A stretch of 64,000 bases of DNA from Allobosea lathyri (GCF_900108245.1 NZ_FNUY01000015.1:28489-92488), one strand, 5' to 3'; shown: positions 28,045 to 36,768, numbered from the stretch's first letter. Notes: a model not told the origin generated them from the letters alone. Made by a program: numbers and translations.

Positions 28045-28176
28045 GGACAGAGTACTCGCGAACAACGCAACTCGATGGGGATCATTAAAGTCCCGTTCAG
28101 GTTACGAAAGCGTTTCGCCTCGGACTCGGCCTTCACCTTTTTTCGATTTTGTCGCAGCCGGCTCAACAAGCCCGGC

Positions 28177-28860
28177 TCAGAGCGCCCGTGCAAGCCCCGG
28201 CGCCAGCGGCGGCAGGCGCACGACCGGCCCCAACGCATGATCGAAGCTGCCATCGGCCAGCCGCGTCACCACCACGCGCCGCGCCACGCCCTCGACGCGG
28301 ATCGCGCCGACGAGCCGCCCGCTGGGCGAAAGCCGCGCGAGCAGGGCTTCGGGCACCGCATTGGCCACGCCATTGACCAGCACCCGGTCGAACCGCCCCA
28401 GCGTGCGGTCGGGCTGGAAGCCGTCGGCATGGCGCAGATCGATGACTGCCTCGAAGCCGGTGCCGGCGACGCGCTCATGGGCAGCCAGCGCCAGCGTGCG
28501 GTAGCGTTCGAGCGACACCACCTCCCCGCCCATGGCCGCGAGCAGGGTGGATACATAGCCGGAGCCGGTGCCGACCTCGAGCACACGGGCCGACGGCTGC
28601 ATCTCAAGCGCCGTCAACAGGCTGGCCACGGTATGCGGCGCCGTCATCGTCTGGCCGCAGGGCAGCGGCACCGAAACATCCTGTCGCGCGAGATCGGCGA
28701 AGCGGGAGGGAGCGAAACGTTCGCGCGAGACGCGCTCCATGGCGCGCAGCACGGTAAGATCGCGCACGCCCTGCGCTCGCAGCGACAGCAGGAACGCGAC
28801 CGTGCGTTCGCCCTCGCTGGCCGGCGCGTCTTCGGTTTCGGTGGGGTGTTCGACGGTCAT
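28177..28860 (-). CDS. pcm: Protein-L-isoaspartate O-methyltransferase
   Basis: A 227-residue SAM-dependent methyltransferase that tags isoaspartyl residues for repair. Visible: MERVSRERFAP, CGQTMTAPHTVASLLTAL, then the SAM-binding LEVGTGSGYVSTLLA near residue 95. The start MTVEHPTE at 28860 has GAGGG about 5 bases upstream. It lies in the surE-pcm-nlpD order common across proteobacteria, though here a family B palindrome separates it from surE. Confidence 0.93.
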   Translation of the reverse strand: MTVEHPTETEDAPASEGERTVAFLLSLRAQGVRDLTVLRAMERVSRERFAPSRFADLARQDVSVPLPCGQTMTAPHTVASLLTALEMQPSARVLEVGTGSGYVSTLLAAMGGEVVSLERYRTLALAAHERVAGTGFEAVIDLRHADGFQPDRTLGRFDRVLVNGVANAVPEALLARLSPSGRLVGAIRVEGVARRVVVTRLADGSFDHALGPVVRLPPLAPGLARAL

Positions 28861-28871
28861 GATACCCTCAG

Positions 28872-28983
28872 CCCTCATCCTGAGCGGCCGCACAACGGCG
28901 TCTCGAAGGATATTCCAGGATGCTCCCGAATCCACTGGAGCACCCTTCGAGACGCGCTCTGCGAGCGCTCCTCAGGATGAGGG
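28872..28983. repeat. Family B palindrome, copy 1
   Basis: CCCTCATCCTGAG ... CTCAGGATGAGGG outer arms, with CGTCTCGAAGGA / TCCTTCGAGACG-type inner arms. Copies also at 36656 and 42929. Confidence 0.88.
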
Positions 28984-29006
28984 CCGAGACAAGGGCGGAC
29001 ATCGGC

Positions 29007-29768
29007 TCAAGCAAAAACCCGCGCAAATCGCGTCAGCGTCGGCTCATGCGTCAGGTCGAGTTCGAGCGGCGTCACCGAGATCCTGTTCTCCGACAGGGCG
29101 CGCAGATCGGTGCCATTGGCCGGCTCGCTCTTGCCGCGCGAGAAGGCTATCCAGAAATACGGGTTCCCGCGCCCGTCCTGGCGCGGCTCCAGCCGCATCA
29201 GTTCCTGGTCGCGCCGGCCCTGCACGGTGACGGCCACGCCCTGCACCTCGGAAGGCGCGACATTCGGGAAATTGAGGTTGAACAGGATGCCATCGGGAAT
29301 CCCCTCCTCCAGCAGGCGCCGGATGATGCCGGGCGCATGATGCTCGGTGCAGTCCCAGTGGATCTGGTCGCGCCCGGCGGGGCCATAGGCCTGGCTGACC
29401 GCGATCGAGGGGATACCGAGCAGCGTCCCCTCCATCGCCGCGGCGATGGTGCCGGAATAGGTCACGTCCTCGGCGACGTTCTGGCCGCGATTGACGCCCG
29501 ACAGCACGAGATCGGGCCGCGCGCCGATCATGATCGAGCGAGCGGCCATGATGACGCAATCGGTCGGCGTGCCCGCCACCGCATAGCGGTGCTCGCTGAT
29601 CTTGCGCAGCCGCAGCGGGTTCGAGAGCGAGAGCGAATGCGCGACGCCGGACTGGTCGGTCTCGGGCGCGACGACCCAGACATCATCCGAGAGCTGCGCC
29701 GCGATGCGCTCAAGAACCGTCAGGCCCTCGGCATGGATGCCGTCATCATTGGTGACGAGAATGCGCAT
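29007..29768 (-). CDS. surE: 5'-nucleotidase SurE
   Basis: A 253-residue divalent-metal-dependent nucleotidase/polyphosphatase of stationary-phase survival. Metal-site motif ILVTNDDGIHAEGL at the N-terminus, SGVNRGQNVAEDVTYSGT near 90-107, and FNLNFPN are the family signature. It is part of the serS-surE-pcm order; two short repeats lie between it and serS. Confidence 0.96.
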   Translation of the reverse strand: MRILVTNDDGIHAEGLTVLERIAAQLSDDVWVVAPETDQSGVAHSLSLSNPLRLRKISEHRYAVAGTPTDCVIMAARSIMIGARPDLVLSGVNRGQNVAEDVTYSGTIAAAMEGTLLGIPSIAVSQAYGPAGRDQIHWDCTEHHAPGIIRRLLEEGIPDGILFNLNFPNVAPSEVQGVAVTVQGRRDQELMRLEPRQDGRGNPYFWIAFSRGKSEPANGTDLRALSENRISVTPLELDLTHEPTLTRFARVFA

Positions 29769-29820
29769 GGTCAGAAGTCTTTCATCATCAGACGAACGAA
29801 GCGGCGAACCGCGACAGACC

Positions 29821-29972
29821 CCCTCTCCCCTCGCGGGAGAGGGTTGGGGTGAGGGGGCGCGCGACGCTGCTCATGCTCGGTTGCAAAGTCAGAAAACGGA
29901 AACGTCACGGCGCCCCTCATCCGGCCGCTACGCGGCCACCTTCTCCCGCCTGGGGAGAAGGGAAGAGGCGCC
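29821..29972. repeat. Pair of CCCTCTCC-type hairpin elements
   Basis: 29821-29855 is CCCTCTCC..GGAGAGGG followed by a GAGGG tail; 29915-29972 has GGCCGCTACGCGGCC and TTCTCCC..GGGAGAA. They fill the serS-surE gap. Confidence 0.65.
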
Positions 29973-29991
29973 CTGTGGCCGTCGACCGGCA

Positions 29992-31293
29992 TCACGCCTT
30001 CTCGATCTTCGTCACGCCGCGCATATAGGGCACCAGGGCATCCGGCACGGAAATCGAGCCATCGGCGTTCTGGTAGTTTTCCATCACGGCGATCAGCCCG
30101 CGGCCCACTGCCGTGCCCGAGCCGTTCAGCGTGTGCAGGAAGCGCGGTGCGCCGCCCTCGCTCGAACGGTAGCGTGCATTCATGCGCCGCGCCTGGAAAT
30201 CGCCGCAGACCGAACAGGACGAGATTTCGCGATAGGTCTTCTGGCCGGGCAGCCAGACCTCGATATCGTAGGTCTTCTGGCTGGCGAAGCCCATATCGCC
30301 GGTGCACAGCGTCATCACGCGATAATGCAGATCGAGCTTTTTCAGCACGGCCTCGGCGCAGGCGAGCATGCGCTCATGCTCTTCCAGCGACTTGTCGGGC
30401 GTCGTGATCGAGACAAGCTCGACCTTCTCGAACTGGTGCTGGCGCAGCATGCCGCGCGTATCGCGCCCGGCCGAGCCGGCCTCGGCCCGGAAACAGGGCG
30501 TCAGCGCGGTGTAACGGCGCGGCAGCTCTTCCTCCGAAAGGATCGATTCGCGCACGAGATTGGTGAGCGGGACCTCGGCCGTGGGGATGAGCCAATGGTC
30601 GTCGCCGGCCCTGAACTGGTCGTCCCGGAACTTCGGCAACTGCGCCGTGCCGAACATCGCATCGTCCCGCACCATCAGCGGCGGGTTGACCTCGGTATAG
30701 CCATGCTCCTCGGTGTGAACATCGAGCATGAACTGCCCGATCGCCCGGTTGAGCCGTGCGATCTGCTGGTTCAGCACCACGAAACGCGAACCCGAAAGCT
30801 TGGCCGCCGTCTCGAAATCCATCTGGCCGAGCGCTTCGCCGAGTTCGTAATGCTCCTTGGGCTTGTTGACGCCGATGAGCCGTCGGCCGGTCTCCTCCGG
30901 CTTCTCGCCATGCGTCGACTTCACGACATTGCCGTGCTCGTCCGCGCCCTCGGGCACATCGTCGTTCGGGATATTGGGAATAGCGGCAAGCTGCTCGTTC
31001 AGCGCCTCGACCGCAGCCTTCTCCTCGGCTTCCAGCGCGGGCGCCAATTCCTTCAGGCTGGCGACTTCGGCTTTCAGGCTCTCGGCGAGCGCGACATCCT
31101 TCGCGCCCATCGCCTTGCCGATGTCCTTGGACAGCGCGTTGCGCCGCTCCTGCGCGTTCTGCGCCTTGGCGATGGCCGAGCGACGGGTATCGTCGAGATC
31201 GAGCAGCGACTTCGACAGCGGCGACAGCCCCCTGCGCTTCAAGCCGGTGTCGAACGCCTCGGCGTTCTCGCGAATCCATTTGATGTCATACAT
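29992..31293 (-). CDS. serS: Seryl-tRNA synthetase
   Basis: A 433-residue class II aminoacyl-tRNA synthetase charging tRNA-Ser. The N-terminal long coiled coil (about 30-100) binds the tRNA arm. Catalytic motifs: motif 2 ALTPCFRAEAGSAGRDTRGM near 265 (read in parts), QFEKVEL, and motif 3 NGSGTAVGRGLIAVMEN near 395. Length is normal. The start at 31293 (MYDIKWIREN) is the family start. Confidence 0.97.
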   Translation of the reverse strand: MYDIKWIRENAEAFDTGLKRRGLSPLSKSLLDLDDTRRSAIAKAQNAQERRNALSKDIGKAMGAKDVALAESLKAEVASLKELAPALEAEEKAAVEALNEQLAAIPNIPNDDVPEGADEHGNVVKSTHGEKPEETGRRLIGVNKPKEHYELGEALGQMDFETAAKLSGSRFVVLNQQIARLNRAIGQFMLDVHTEEHGYTEVNPPLMVRDDAMFGTAQLPKFRDDQFRAGDDHWLIPTAEVPLTNLVRESILSEEELPRRYTALTPCFRAEAGSAGRDTRGMLRQHQFEKVELVSITTPDKSLEEHERMLACAEAVLKKLDLHYRVMTLCTGDMGFASQKTYDIEVWLPGQKTYREISSCSVCGDFQARRMNARYRSSEGGAPRFLHTLNGSGTAVGRGLIAVMENYQNADGSISVPDALVPYMRGVTKIEKA

Positions 31294-31402
31294 CGTCGTC
31301 AGGCCATGCCGTCGCTGCGGAAGTGCAGCGCCTGATGCTCTAGACCGGGATCGCGTCCGGGGGAACTGGCAACGTTGCTTGCAGGCATCGCGAGAATCAG
31401 CC

Positions 31403-31508
31403 CGTCATCCTGGACAAGCCGCGAAGCGGCGCAGCTCCGGGATCCATCGGAGGGCTCAACGCCTTACGATGGATCCCGGGACTTCGCGATGCGAAGCCCA
31501 GGATGACG
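31403..31508. repeat. Family A intergenic palindrome, copy 5
   Basis: CGTCATCCTGGACAAGCCGC to CCAGGATGACG. It lies 48 bases from the end of the GIY-YIG gene, on its 3' side. Confidence 0.87.
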
Positions 31509-31555
31509 ATGCGGGCGAAACAAATGAATTTGCATGATCGACCGAGGCGGCAAGA

Positions 31556-31840
31556 TCAATCAAGATGGATTGTATCGTAAAGATCGCGCCAATCAGGATT
31601 ACAGCTTTCGATCAAGGAGATCTTTCGCTCTCGGCGCCACCGCTTCATCAGTTTCTCCTGAGCGATGGCCTCATCCGCGCGCTCGAAGCGCTCCGCATAG
31701 ACGAGGTGGGTCACGGCATATTTGTTGGCAAACCCGGAGCCGCGCCCCTCGCGATGCTCGGTGACGCGTCTGCTCAAACTGTTGGTGACACCAACATAGA
31801 GAGTCCCGTTCCAGCCACTTGCCATGATGTAGACCCACAT
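31556..31840 (-). CDS. Small GIY-YIG nuclease-domain protein
   Basis: A 94-residue single-domain protein of the UPF0213/URI-like GIY-YIG group. The fold motif reads VYIMASGWNGTLYVGVT (VYI and YVG elements), then R in LSRRVTEHREG, and the catalytic Glu in AIAQEKLMKRWRRE. Such proteins are predicted Mg-dependent endonucleases. The ATG at 31840 is chosen because the next upstream ATG (31861) lies inside a palindromic repeat. Family A palindromes flank it on both sides within 50 bases, and it interrupts the conserved serS-tat order. Its cellular role is unknown. Confidence 0.88.
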   Translation of the reverse strand: MWVYIMASGWNGTLYVGVTNSLSRRVTEHREGRGSGFANKYAVTHLVYAERFERADEAIAQEKLMKRWRRERKISLIESCNPDWRDLYDTIHLD

Positions 31841-31855
31841 GGCCCTGACCTCCCG

Positions 31856-31963
31856 CGTCATTACGGGCGTCGCGAAGCGGAGACCCGGAATCCATCGTAG
31901 AGCGCAGGAGCCTTCCGATGGATCCCGGATCGGCGCCGCTTGCGCGGCTTGTCCGGGATGACG
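31856..31963. repeat. Family A intergenic palindrome, copy 6
   Basis: CGTCATTACGGGCGTCGCGAAG to CCGGGATGACG. It lies 16 bases upstream of the GIY-YIG start codon and is more diverged in its left arm than the other copies. Confidence 0.83.
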
Positions 31964-31990
31964 GCGCGGTTGAACGAGCAGCGAAAAGCC

Positions 31991-32806
31991 TCACTCCGCC
32001 GCGGCATCCTCCGCCGCTTTCGCAGCTGCGCGCTTCCCCTCGACATAGCGCACGGAGAATACCGACAGCTCGTAGAGCAGCAGCATCGGCACGGCGAGCA
32101 TGAGCTGGGAGATGACGTCGGGTGGGGTCAGCACCGCCGCGATGACGAAGACGAAGACGATCGCGTAGCGGCGCTTGTCCTTGAGGAACTGCGAATCGAT
32201 GATGCCAGCCTGCCCGAGCAGCGTCAGCACCACCGGCAGCTGGAACGCCACGCCGAAGGCGAAGATCAGCGTCATAATCAGCGAGAGATATTCGCTGACC
32301 TTGGGCAGCAGCGCGATGCCGGCCTGCCCCTCGGTCGCCGCCTGCTGCATGCCGATCGAGAACTTCATCAGCACCGGCATGGCGAAGAAGAACACCATGG
32401 CGGCGCCGGCCACGAAGAAGAATGGCGTCGCCACGAGATAGGGCGCGAAGGCCTGTTTCTCGTTCTTGTAGAGCCCCGGAGCGACGAATTTGTAGATCTG
32501 CGTCGCAATCACCGGAAAGGCGAAGAAGCCCGCCCCGAAGGCCGCGATCTTGATCTGCGTGAACAGATATTCCAGCGGCGCGGTATAGATCAGCTGGACA
32601 TTGGCGCCCGGCCCGGCCGCCCAGACATAAGGCAGCACCAGGATGTTGTAGATCTGCGTCGCAAAGGCGAAGCAGATGAAGAACATCAACAGGAACGCGA
32701 TCAGCGACTTGATCAGCCGCGAGCGCAGTTCGATCAGATGGTCGATCAGCGGCGCGCGCGAGGCCTCGATCTCGTCCTCGCCATCCTTCACATTGACGAC
32801 GCTCAT
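31991..32806 (-). CDS. tatC: Sec-independent protein translocase subunit TatC
   Basis: A 271-residue protein with six membrane segments, the receptor for twin-arginine signals. Family motifs: APLIDHLIELRSRL near 17-31, TAPLEYLFTQIKIA, FFFVAGAAMVFFFAMP and the C-terminal AVLTPPDVISQLMLAVPM. The start overlaps the tatB stop by 4 bases (ATGA), so the two are coupled. Several Tat-type signals occur in this window (TRAP protein, Kelch protein, DUF534 protein). Confidence 0.97.
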   Translation of the reverse strand: MSVVNVKDGEDEIEASRAPLIDHLIELRSRLIKSLIAFLLMFFICFAFATQIYNILVLPYVWAAGPGANVQLIYTAPLEYLFTQIKIAAFGAGFFAFPVIATQIYKFVAPGLYKNEKQAFAPYLVATPFFFVAGAAMVFFFAMPVLMKFSIGMQQAATEGQAGIALLPKVSEYLSLIMTLIFAFGVAFQLPVVLTLLGQAGIIDSQFLKDKRRYAIVFVFVIAAVLTPPDVISQLMLAVPMLLLYELSVFSVRYVEGKRAAAKAAEDAAAE

Positions 32807-33348
32807 GCCTGGCTCTCCTCGCCGGGCACGGCGGCCTTGGGCTTGCGCTTGCGGGCAGGCTTGGCGGCTTCTGCTTCAACGACTGGCTCGGGCTCGGCCG
32901 CAACCTCGGCCTTCGCCTTGCGCACCCGCTTGGGCTTGGGCGCGGCCGCAACCTCCGGCTCTGGAGTCGCGACGTTGGAGGGCGCGATATCGACCGGGGG
33001 CAGCGGCCCCGGTCCGGGCAGCGCCGCCAGCTTCGCCTCGGCCTCTTTCAACGCCGCATCATCCAGCGCGACGGATGCCGGCGGGTCCTTGGGCATGTCG
33101 ATCGGCTTATAGTCGCTCATCGCGCTCGATACCGAGCCGCCGACATCCTCGACCTGCTTTTTCAGGTCGTGCAGTTCGGCTTCGCGCATCGCGTCGTTGA
33201 ACTGGCCCTGGAACTCGCTGGCCATGCGCCGGATTTTTCCGACGGCCTGACCCACGGTGCGCATGGCTTTAGGCAGATCCTTGGGGCCGATCACGACGAG
33301 CGCGACCGCCCCGATCAGCATCAATTCGCTCCAGGCGATGTCGAACAT
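32803..33348 (-). CDS. tatB: Sec-independent protein translocase subunit TatB
   Basis: A 181-residue protein: one N-terminal membrane helix (FDIAWSELMLIGAVALVVIG), the PKDLP hinge, an amphipathic helix (RTVGQAVGKIRRMASEFQ), then a long Pro/Ala/Glu/Lys-rich tail ending in a basic stretch. TatB sits with TatC in the substrate receptor. 50 bases after tatA, 4-base overlap with tatC. Confidence 0.95.
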   Translation of the reverse strand: MFDIAWSELMLIGAVALVVIGPKDLPKAMRTVGQAVGKIRRMASEFQGQFNDAMREAELHDLKKQVEDVGGSVSSAMSDYKPIDMPKDPPASVALDDAALKEAEAKLAALPGPGPLPPVDIAPSNVATPEPEVAAAPKPKRVRKAKAEVAAEPEPVVEAEAAKPARKRKPKAAVPGEESQA

Positions 33349-33398
33349 CGATGGCTCGTCCTCTCAACCGCTCGCCGTCAAAGGCGGGCAGCGCGCCA

Positions 33399-33641
33399 TC
33401 AGGCCTTGTGCTCGGCCTTGGCCTGAGCGGGAGTTGTCGGCTGCTGATCGATGATCCGCGGATCGGCCGGGGCCGCGCTCGGCGGCGGGGTGACCGGCTC
33501 TTCGTCCTCGGCCATGCCCTTCTTGAAGGATTTGATGCCCTTGGCGACGTCGCCCATAAGTTCGGACACCTTGCCGCGCCCAAACAGCAGCATCACGATG
33601 ACGCCGACAACGATCCAGTGCCAAATGCTTACGCCACCCAT
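33399..33641 (-). CDS. tatA: Sec-independent protein translocase subunit TatA
   Basis: An 80-residue TatA. Membrane helix IWHWIVVGVIVMLLFG, then GRGKVSELMGDVAKGIKSFKKG (the FGRGK hinge and amphipathic helix), and an acidic Pro-rich tail. It forms the size-adjusting pore. First gene of tatABC; a shared promoter must lie in 33642-33719 or further upstream. Confidence 0.96.
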   Translation of the reverse strand: MGGVSIWHWIVVGVIVMLLFGRGKVSELMGDVAKGIKSFKKGMAEDEEPVTPPPSAAPADPRIIDQQPTTPAQAKAEHKA

Positions 33642-33719
33642 GGCGAACTCCTCCGAATTGCAGTGCGGCCGGGGGCAGCTCCCTTAAGTGCTTGCCCGGC
33701 CAAGTTCTTGTGGCGGAAC

Positions 33720-34832
33720 CTATGTGTCCCCCGCAGGGAACACAAGAACTTCGTCCGACGGAATATCGACGCCGACATCCTCGCCTTCCCGGATCGAGCC
33801 GGCCAGCGAGGCGCGCACCGACAGCGGCCTGTCGAAACCGTCGACCGCGACGAGGATATGATCGACTTCGCCGAGGAAGCGCCGCGTCACGACACGGCCG
33901 GGAAGGCAATAGCCGTTGGGCACGAGCCTGACCGCATGGGGCCTGATGCAGACGATCGCGTCGGAGCCCTCCGTCAGCCCCTTGACCGGGAATCGCCCGA
34001 GAGGCGTATCCACCGCCTTGCCCGAAACCCTGCCCTCGACTTCGGTAAAATCGCAGAAAAATCGGGCGGCAAAGAGGCTGGCCGGCCGACGGTAAAGTTC
34101 TTCCCCCGTCCCGACCTGCACGATTCGGCCCGCGCGCATCAGCACGATCCGGTCGGCGATACGCATCGCATCCTCAGGATCATGGGTCACGATGATCGAA
34201 GTTGCGCCGGTTTCCTGCAGCAGGGCCGCGGTTTCGTCGCGAACCACGTCGCGCAGGCGGCGGTCGAGGTTCGAGAACGGCTCGTCCATCAGCAAGACGC
34301 CGGGACGTGGCGCGACGGCCCGCGCCAGCGCGACGCGCTGCTGCTCGCCGCCCGAGAGCATATGCGGATAGGAATCGGCGAGATCCGCGAGGCCGACCCG
34401 CGCGATCGCCCGCAGCGCGGTCGCGTCGGCCGAGGCCTCGCCATAGCCGCGCAGCCCGAATCGGACATTCTCCCGCACGCTCAGATGCGGGAAGAGCGCA
34501 TAATCCTGGAAGACCAGACCGACGCCACGCTGCTCCGGCTCGACGAAGCTGCCGGGCGAGGACACATCCCTCCCTTCGAGCAGGACGCGGCCCGCATCGG
34601 GCCGCTCGACACCCGCCGCCAGCCTGAGCAGCGTCGTCTTGCCGCAGCCCGATTGGCCGAGAAGTGCGACGATCTCGCCGGGTTCGACGGCAAGCGTGAC
34701 CTCGCTCAACGCCTCGACCTCGCCGAAACGTTGCGTCACGCCCTCAAACGCCAGCGCCATGGGGATTGCGGCGCCGGCCGTGCCGCGCCGTCCCCAACTC
34801 AGCCACCGCGCCTTGGTCTCGTTGCGAGCCAA
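33720..34832 (-). CDS. ABC transporter ATP-binding protein, ferric/putrescine-sulfate (FbpC/PotA/CysA) type
   Basis: A 370-residue ATPase. Walker A LLGQSGCGKTT near 59, signature MLSGGEQQRVALARA near 157, Walker B VLLMDEPFSNLD near 181, switch His in IVTHDPEDAM. A C-terminal TOBE-like domain (about 265-355) marks the CysA/FbpC/PotA importer group. The chosen start is a TTG at 34832 with GGAG 7 bases upstream; ATG 34760 (MALAFEGV) would drop a 24-residue non-conserved extension and is also plausible. No permease or binding protein is adjacent. It interrupts the usual scpB-tatA order. Confidence 0.85.
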   Translation of the reverse strand: MARNETKARWLSWGRRGTAGAAIPMALAFEGVTQRFGEVEALSEVTLAVEPGEIVALLGQSGCGKTTLLRLAAGVERPDAGRVLLEGRDVSSPGSFVEPEQRGVGLVFQDYALFPHLSVRENVRFGLRGYGEASADATALRAIARVGLADLADSYPHMLSGGEQQRVALARAVAPRPGVLLMDEPFSNLDRRLRDVVRDETAALLQETGATSIIVTHDPEDAMRIADRIVLMRAGRIVQVGTGEELYRRPASLFAARFFCDFTEVEGRVSGKAVDTPLGRFPVKGLTEGSDAIVCIRPHAVRLVPNGYCLPGRVVTRRFLGEVDHILVAVDGFDRPLSVRASLAGSIREGEDVGVDIPSDEVLVFPAGDT

Positions 34833-34863
34833 TCAATATCTCCGTCCTGATTGCAATCCTCAT

Positions 34864-35007
34864 CGTCATCCTGGCCGAAGCGAAGCGGAGCGCCGGGATC
34901 CATCATAGAGCGCACGGCGCCCTATGATGGATCCCGGATCTGCGCCGCGGAGCATTTCCTTGGGCCTGCCGAAGGCAGGACCCGAGGGCGGCTTGTCCAG
35001 GATGACG
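34864..35007. repeat. Family A intergenic palindrome, copy 7 (expanded)
   Basis: Outer arms CGTCATCCTGG / CCAGGATGACG as usual, but the right half is about 40 bases longer. The extra segment carries GGGCCTGCCGAAGGCAGGACCC, an inserted secondary hairpin. Confidence 0.85.
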
Positions 35008-35033
35008 GCGGCGGATGGCGCGACCGGTATGCC

Positions 35034-35738
35034 TCACTCATCCGCCCTGTGCGGCCCGCCATCGCCGTCGTCAAGCGGGCTGAACAGATCGCCGAGCGGG
35101 TCCTCGTCGGCGCGCAGGTCGGGATCGTCATCGGGCACAGGCACCGTGAGGTCGCGCGTGAGGCGCCCTTCGATGAATCCCGCGCCCTTGAGTTCGTCGA
35201 GGCCGGGCAGATCGTCGATCCGGTCGAGCCCGAAATGGTCGAGGAAACCCGGCGTGGTCCCGAAAGTGACCGGGCGTCCCGGCGAACGCCGGCGCCCGCG
35301 CAGGCGCACCCAGCCGGCTTCGAGGAGAATGTCGAGCGTGCCCTTGGCGGTCGCGACGCCGCGAATCTCCTCGATCTCGGCGCGCGTCACCGGCTGGTGA
35401 TAGGCGATGATCGCGAGCACCTCGAGCGCGGCGCGCGACAATTTGCGCGGCGGCTCGGCTTCTGCCGCCAGCAGGTAGCCGAGATCGGGAGCCGTCCGAA
35501 ACGCCCAGCCGCCCGCGACCTGGCGCAGATTGACGCCGCGCGGCGCGTAAATGGCCGCCAACCGGTCCAGAACCTCGCCGATGGCGATGCCTGAAGGCAC
35601 CGAACGCGCCAGTTCCTCGGCCGATAGCGGCGCTGTCGAGGCGAACAGCAGGGCTTCGACGATGCGCGCGGCCAGCGCGAAGGCTTCCGCCCCGCCGCTA
35701 TCCTCATCCTCGAACGGTTCCGTCATCGCGACCGTCAT
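35034..35738 (-). CDS. scpB: Segregation and condensation protein B
   Basis: A 234-residue kleisin-associated protein made of two winged-helix domains. AARIVEALLFASTAPLSAEEL near 22-42, LSRAALEVLAIIAYHQPVTRAEIEEIRGV near 100-128 (read in parts) and TFGTTPGFLDHFGLDRIDDLP near 157 are diagnostic. With ScpA and SMC it compacts chromosomes. Its start overlaps the scpA stop (ATGA). The C-terminus is acidic. Confidence 0.95.
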   Translation of the reverse strand: MTVAMTEPFEDEDSGGAEAFALAARIVEALLFASTAPLSAEELARSVPSGIAIGEVLDRLAAIYAPRGVNLRQVAGGWAFRTAPDLGYLLAAEAEPPRKLSRAALEVLAIIAYHQPVTRAEIEEIRGVATAKGTLDILLEAGWVRLRGRRRSPGRPVTFGTTPGFLDHFGLDRIDDLPGLDELKGAGFIEGRLTRDLTVPVPDDDPDLRADEDPLGDLFSPLDDGDGGPHRADE

Positions 35739-36610
35739 GAAGCGTCCCGGCCCGCAGGCGGCGGGCTCATCAGCGGCAGGCTCGTCAGTGGCAGGCTCGT
35801 CAGTGGCAGGCTCGGCGGCCGGGCCGAGCGGCGTCGGATATAGAGCGGCGCAAAGGCCTCTTCCTGACGCAGATCGAGCTCCCCTTCCCTGACCATCTCC
35901 AGCATCGCCGAGAGAGCCGATGCCCTGACGGTCGCCGCCATCTCGCGGGGCGGCAGCCCATGCGAGGTCATGTAGCGGGCGAGATAAGGGTCGATCGCGG
36001 TCCAGTCGCCGGCTTCCCCAACGAGCCGTCGCAACGCATCCCGCGCTTCGACCAGCGACCAGACGACGCGGTGGCCGACCGAGATGTGCCCCTGCACGCG
36101 CTTCTGCCGCTGGTGCGCGTAAGCCGCAAGCAGATCGTAGAGCTCGGCCTCCCAGACCGGGCGCGCACCGGCCACCACAGCCTCCGGTGCGCCGCGCTGG
36201 AAAACGTCCTGCCCCAGCCGCTCACGCGAGGCGAGCAGGCGAGACGCGGCCCGGATCGCTTCCAGACGGCGCAGTCGCAGCGCCAGCGCGGTGGCGAGAT
36301 CGGCCGCGCTCGGCTCCTCGCCCTTGGGAGGTTCCGGCAGCAGCAGCCGCGATTTGAGATAGGCGAGCCAGGCCGCCATCACGAGATAATCGGCCGCGAG
36401 TTCGAGCCTCAGCGCTCGTGCCTGCTCGACGAAGACGAGATATTGCTCGGCCAGCGCCAGGATCGAGATGCGATGAAGATCGACCTTCTGCCGCCGGGCG
36501 AGATCGAGCAGCAGATCGAGCGGACCTTCATAGCCGTCGACATCGACGACCAGCGCCGGCTCGTCGTCCCGGCGCGGCGCATCATCCTCGAATGGCAGTT
36601 CGGCTGCCAT
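35735..36610 (-). CDS. scpA: Segregation and condensation protein A
   Basis: A 291-residue kleisin that bridges the SMC heads. N-terminal YEGPLDLLLDLARRQKVDLHRISI near 28-50 (read in parts), YLVMAAWLAYLKSRLLLP near 80-97 and the C-terminal winged helix (FAPLYIRRR) are family features. The tail carries the LPLTS repeat. Start at 36610 (MAAELPFED); an upstream ATG at 36640 lacks support. It follows nagZ across a family B palindrome and overlaps scpB. Confidence 0.94.
   Translation of the reverse strand: MAAELPFEDDAPRRDDEPALVVDVDGYEGPLDLLLDLARRQKVDLHRISILALAEQYLVFVEQARALRLELAADYLVMAAWLAYLKSRLLLPEPPKGEEPSAADLATALALRLRRLEAIRAASRLLASRERLGQDVFQRGAPEAVVAGARPVWEAELYDLLAAYAHQRQKRVQGHISVGHRVVWSLVEARDALRRLVGEAGDWTAIDPYLARYMTSHGLPPREMAATVRASALSAMLEMVREGELDLRQEEAFAPLYIRRRSARPPSLPLTSLPLTSLPLMSPPPAGRDAS
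35764..35808 (-). repeat. 15-bp in-frame minisatellite in the scpA 3' end
   Basis: Three tandem 15-bp units (35764, 35779, 35794); the last two are identical. On the minus strand they encode LPLTS, LPLTS, LPLMS near the ScpA C-terminus, outside the conserved domain. Confidence 0.9.
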
Positions 36611-36655
36611 GAATGGCCTGCCCCTTTGTCCCCACCGCACCTGCGCGCCTCACAG

Positions 36656-36768
36656 CCCTCATCCTGAGGAGCCGCGAAGCGGCGTCTCGAAGGATGCTCC
36701 CGGTGGCTCCGGAAGCATCTGGAGCATCCTTCGAGACGCAGCCTGAAGGCTGCTCCTCAGGATGAGGG
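36656..36768. repeat. Family B palindrome, copy 2
   Basis: CCCTCATCCTGAGGAGCCGC to CTCCTCAGGATGAGGG, with inner GTCTCGAAGGATGCTCC / GGAGCATCCTTCGAGAC. It sits between nagZ and scpA, inside the likely operon. Confidence 0.88.
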
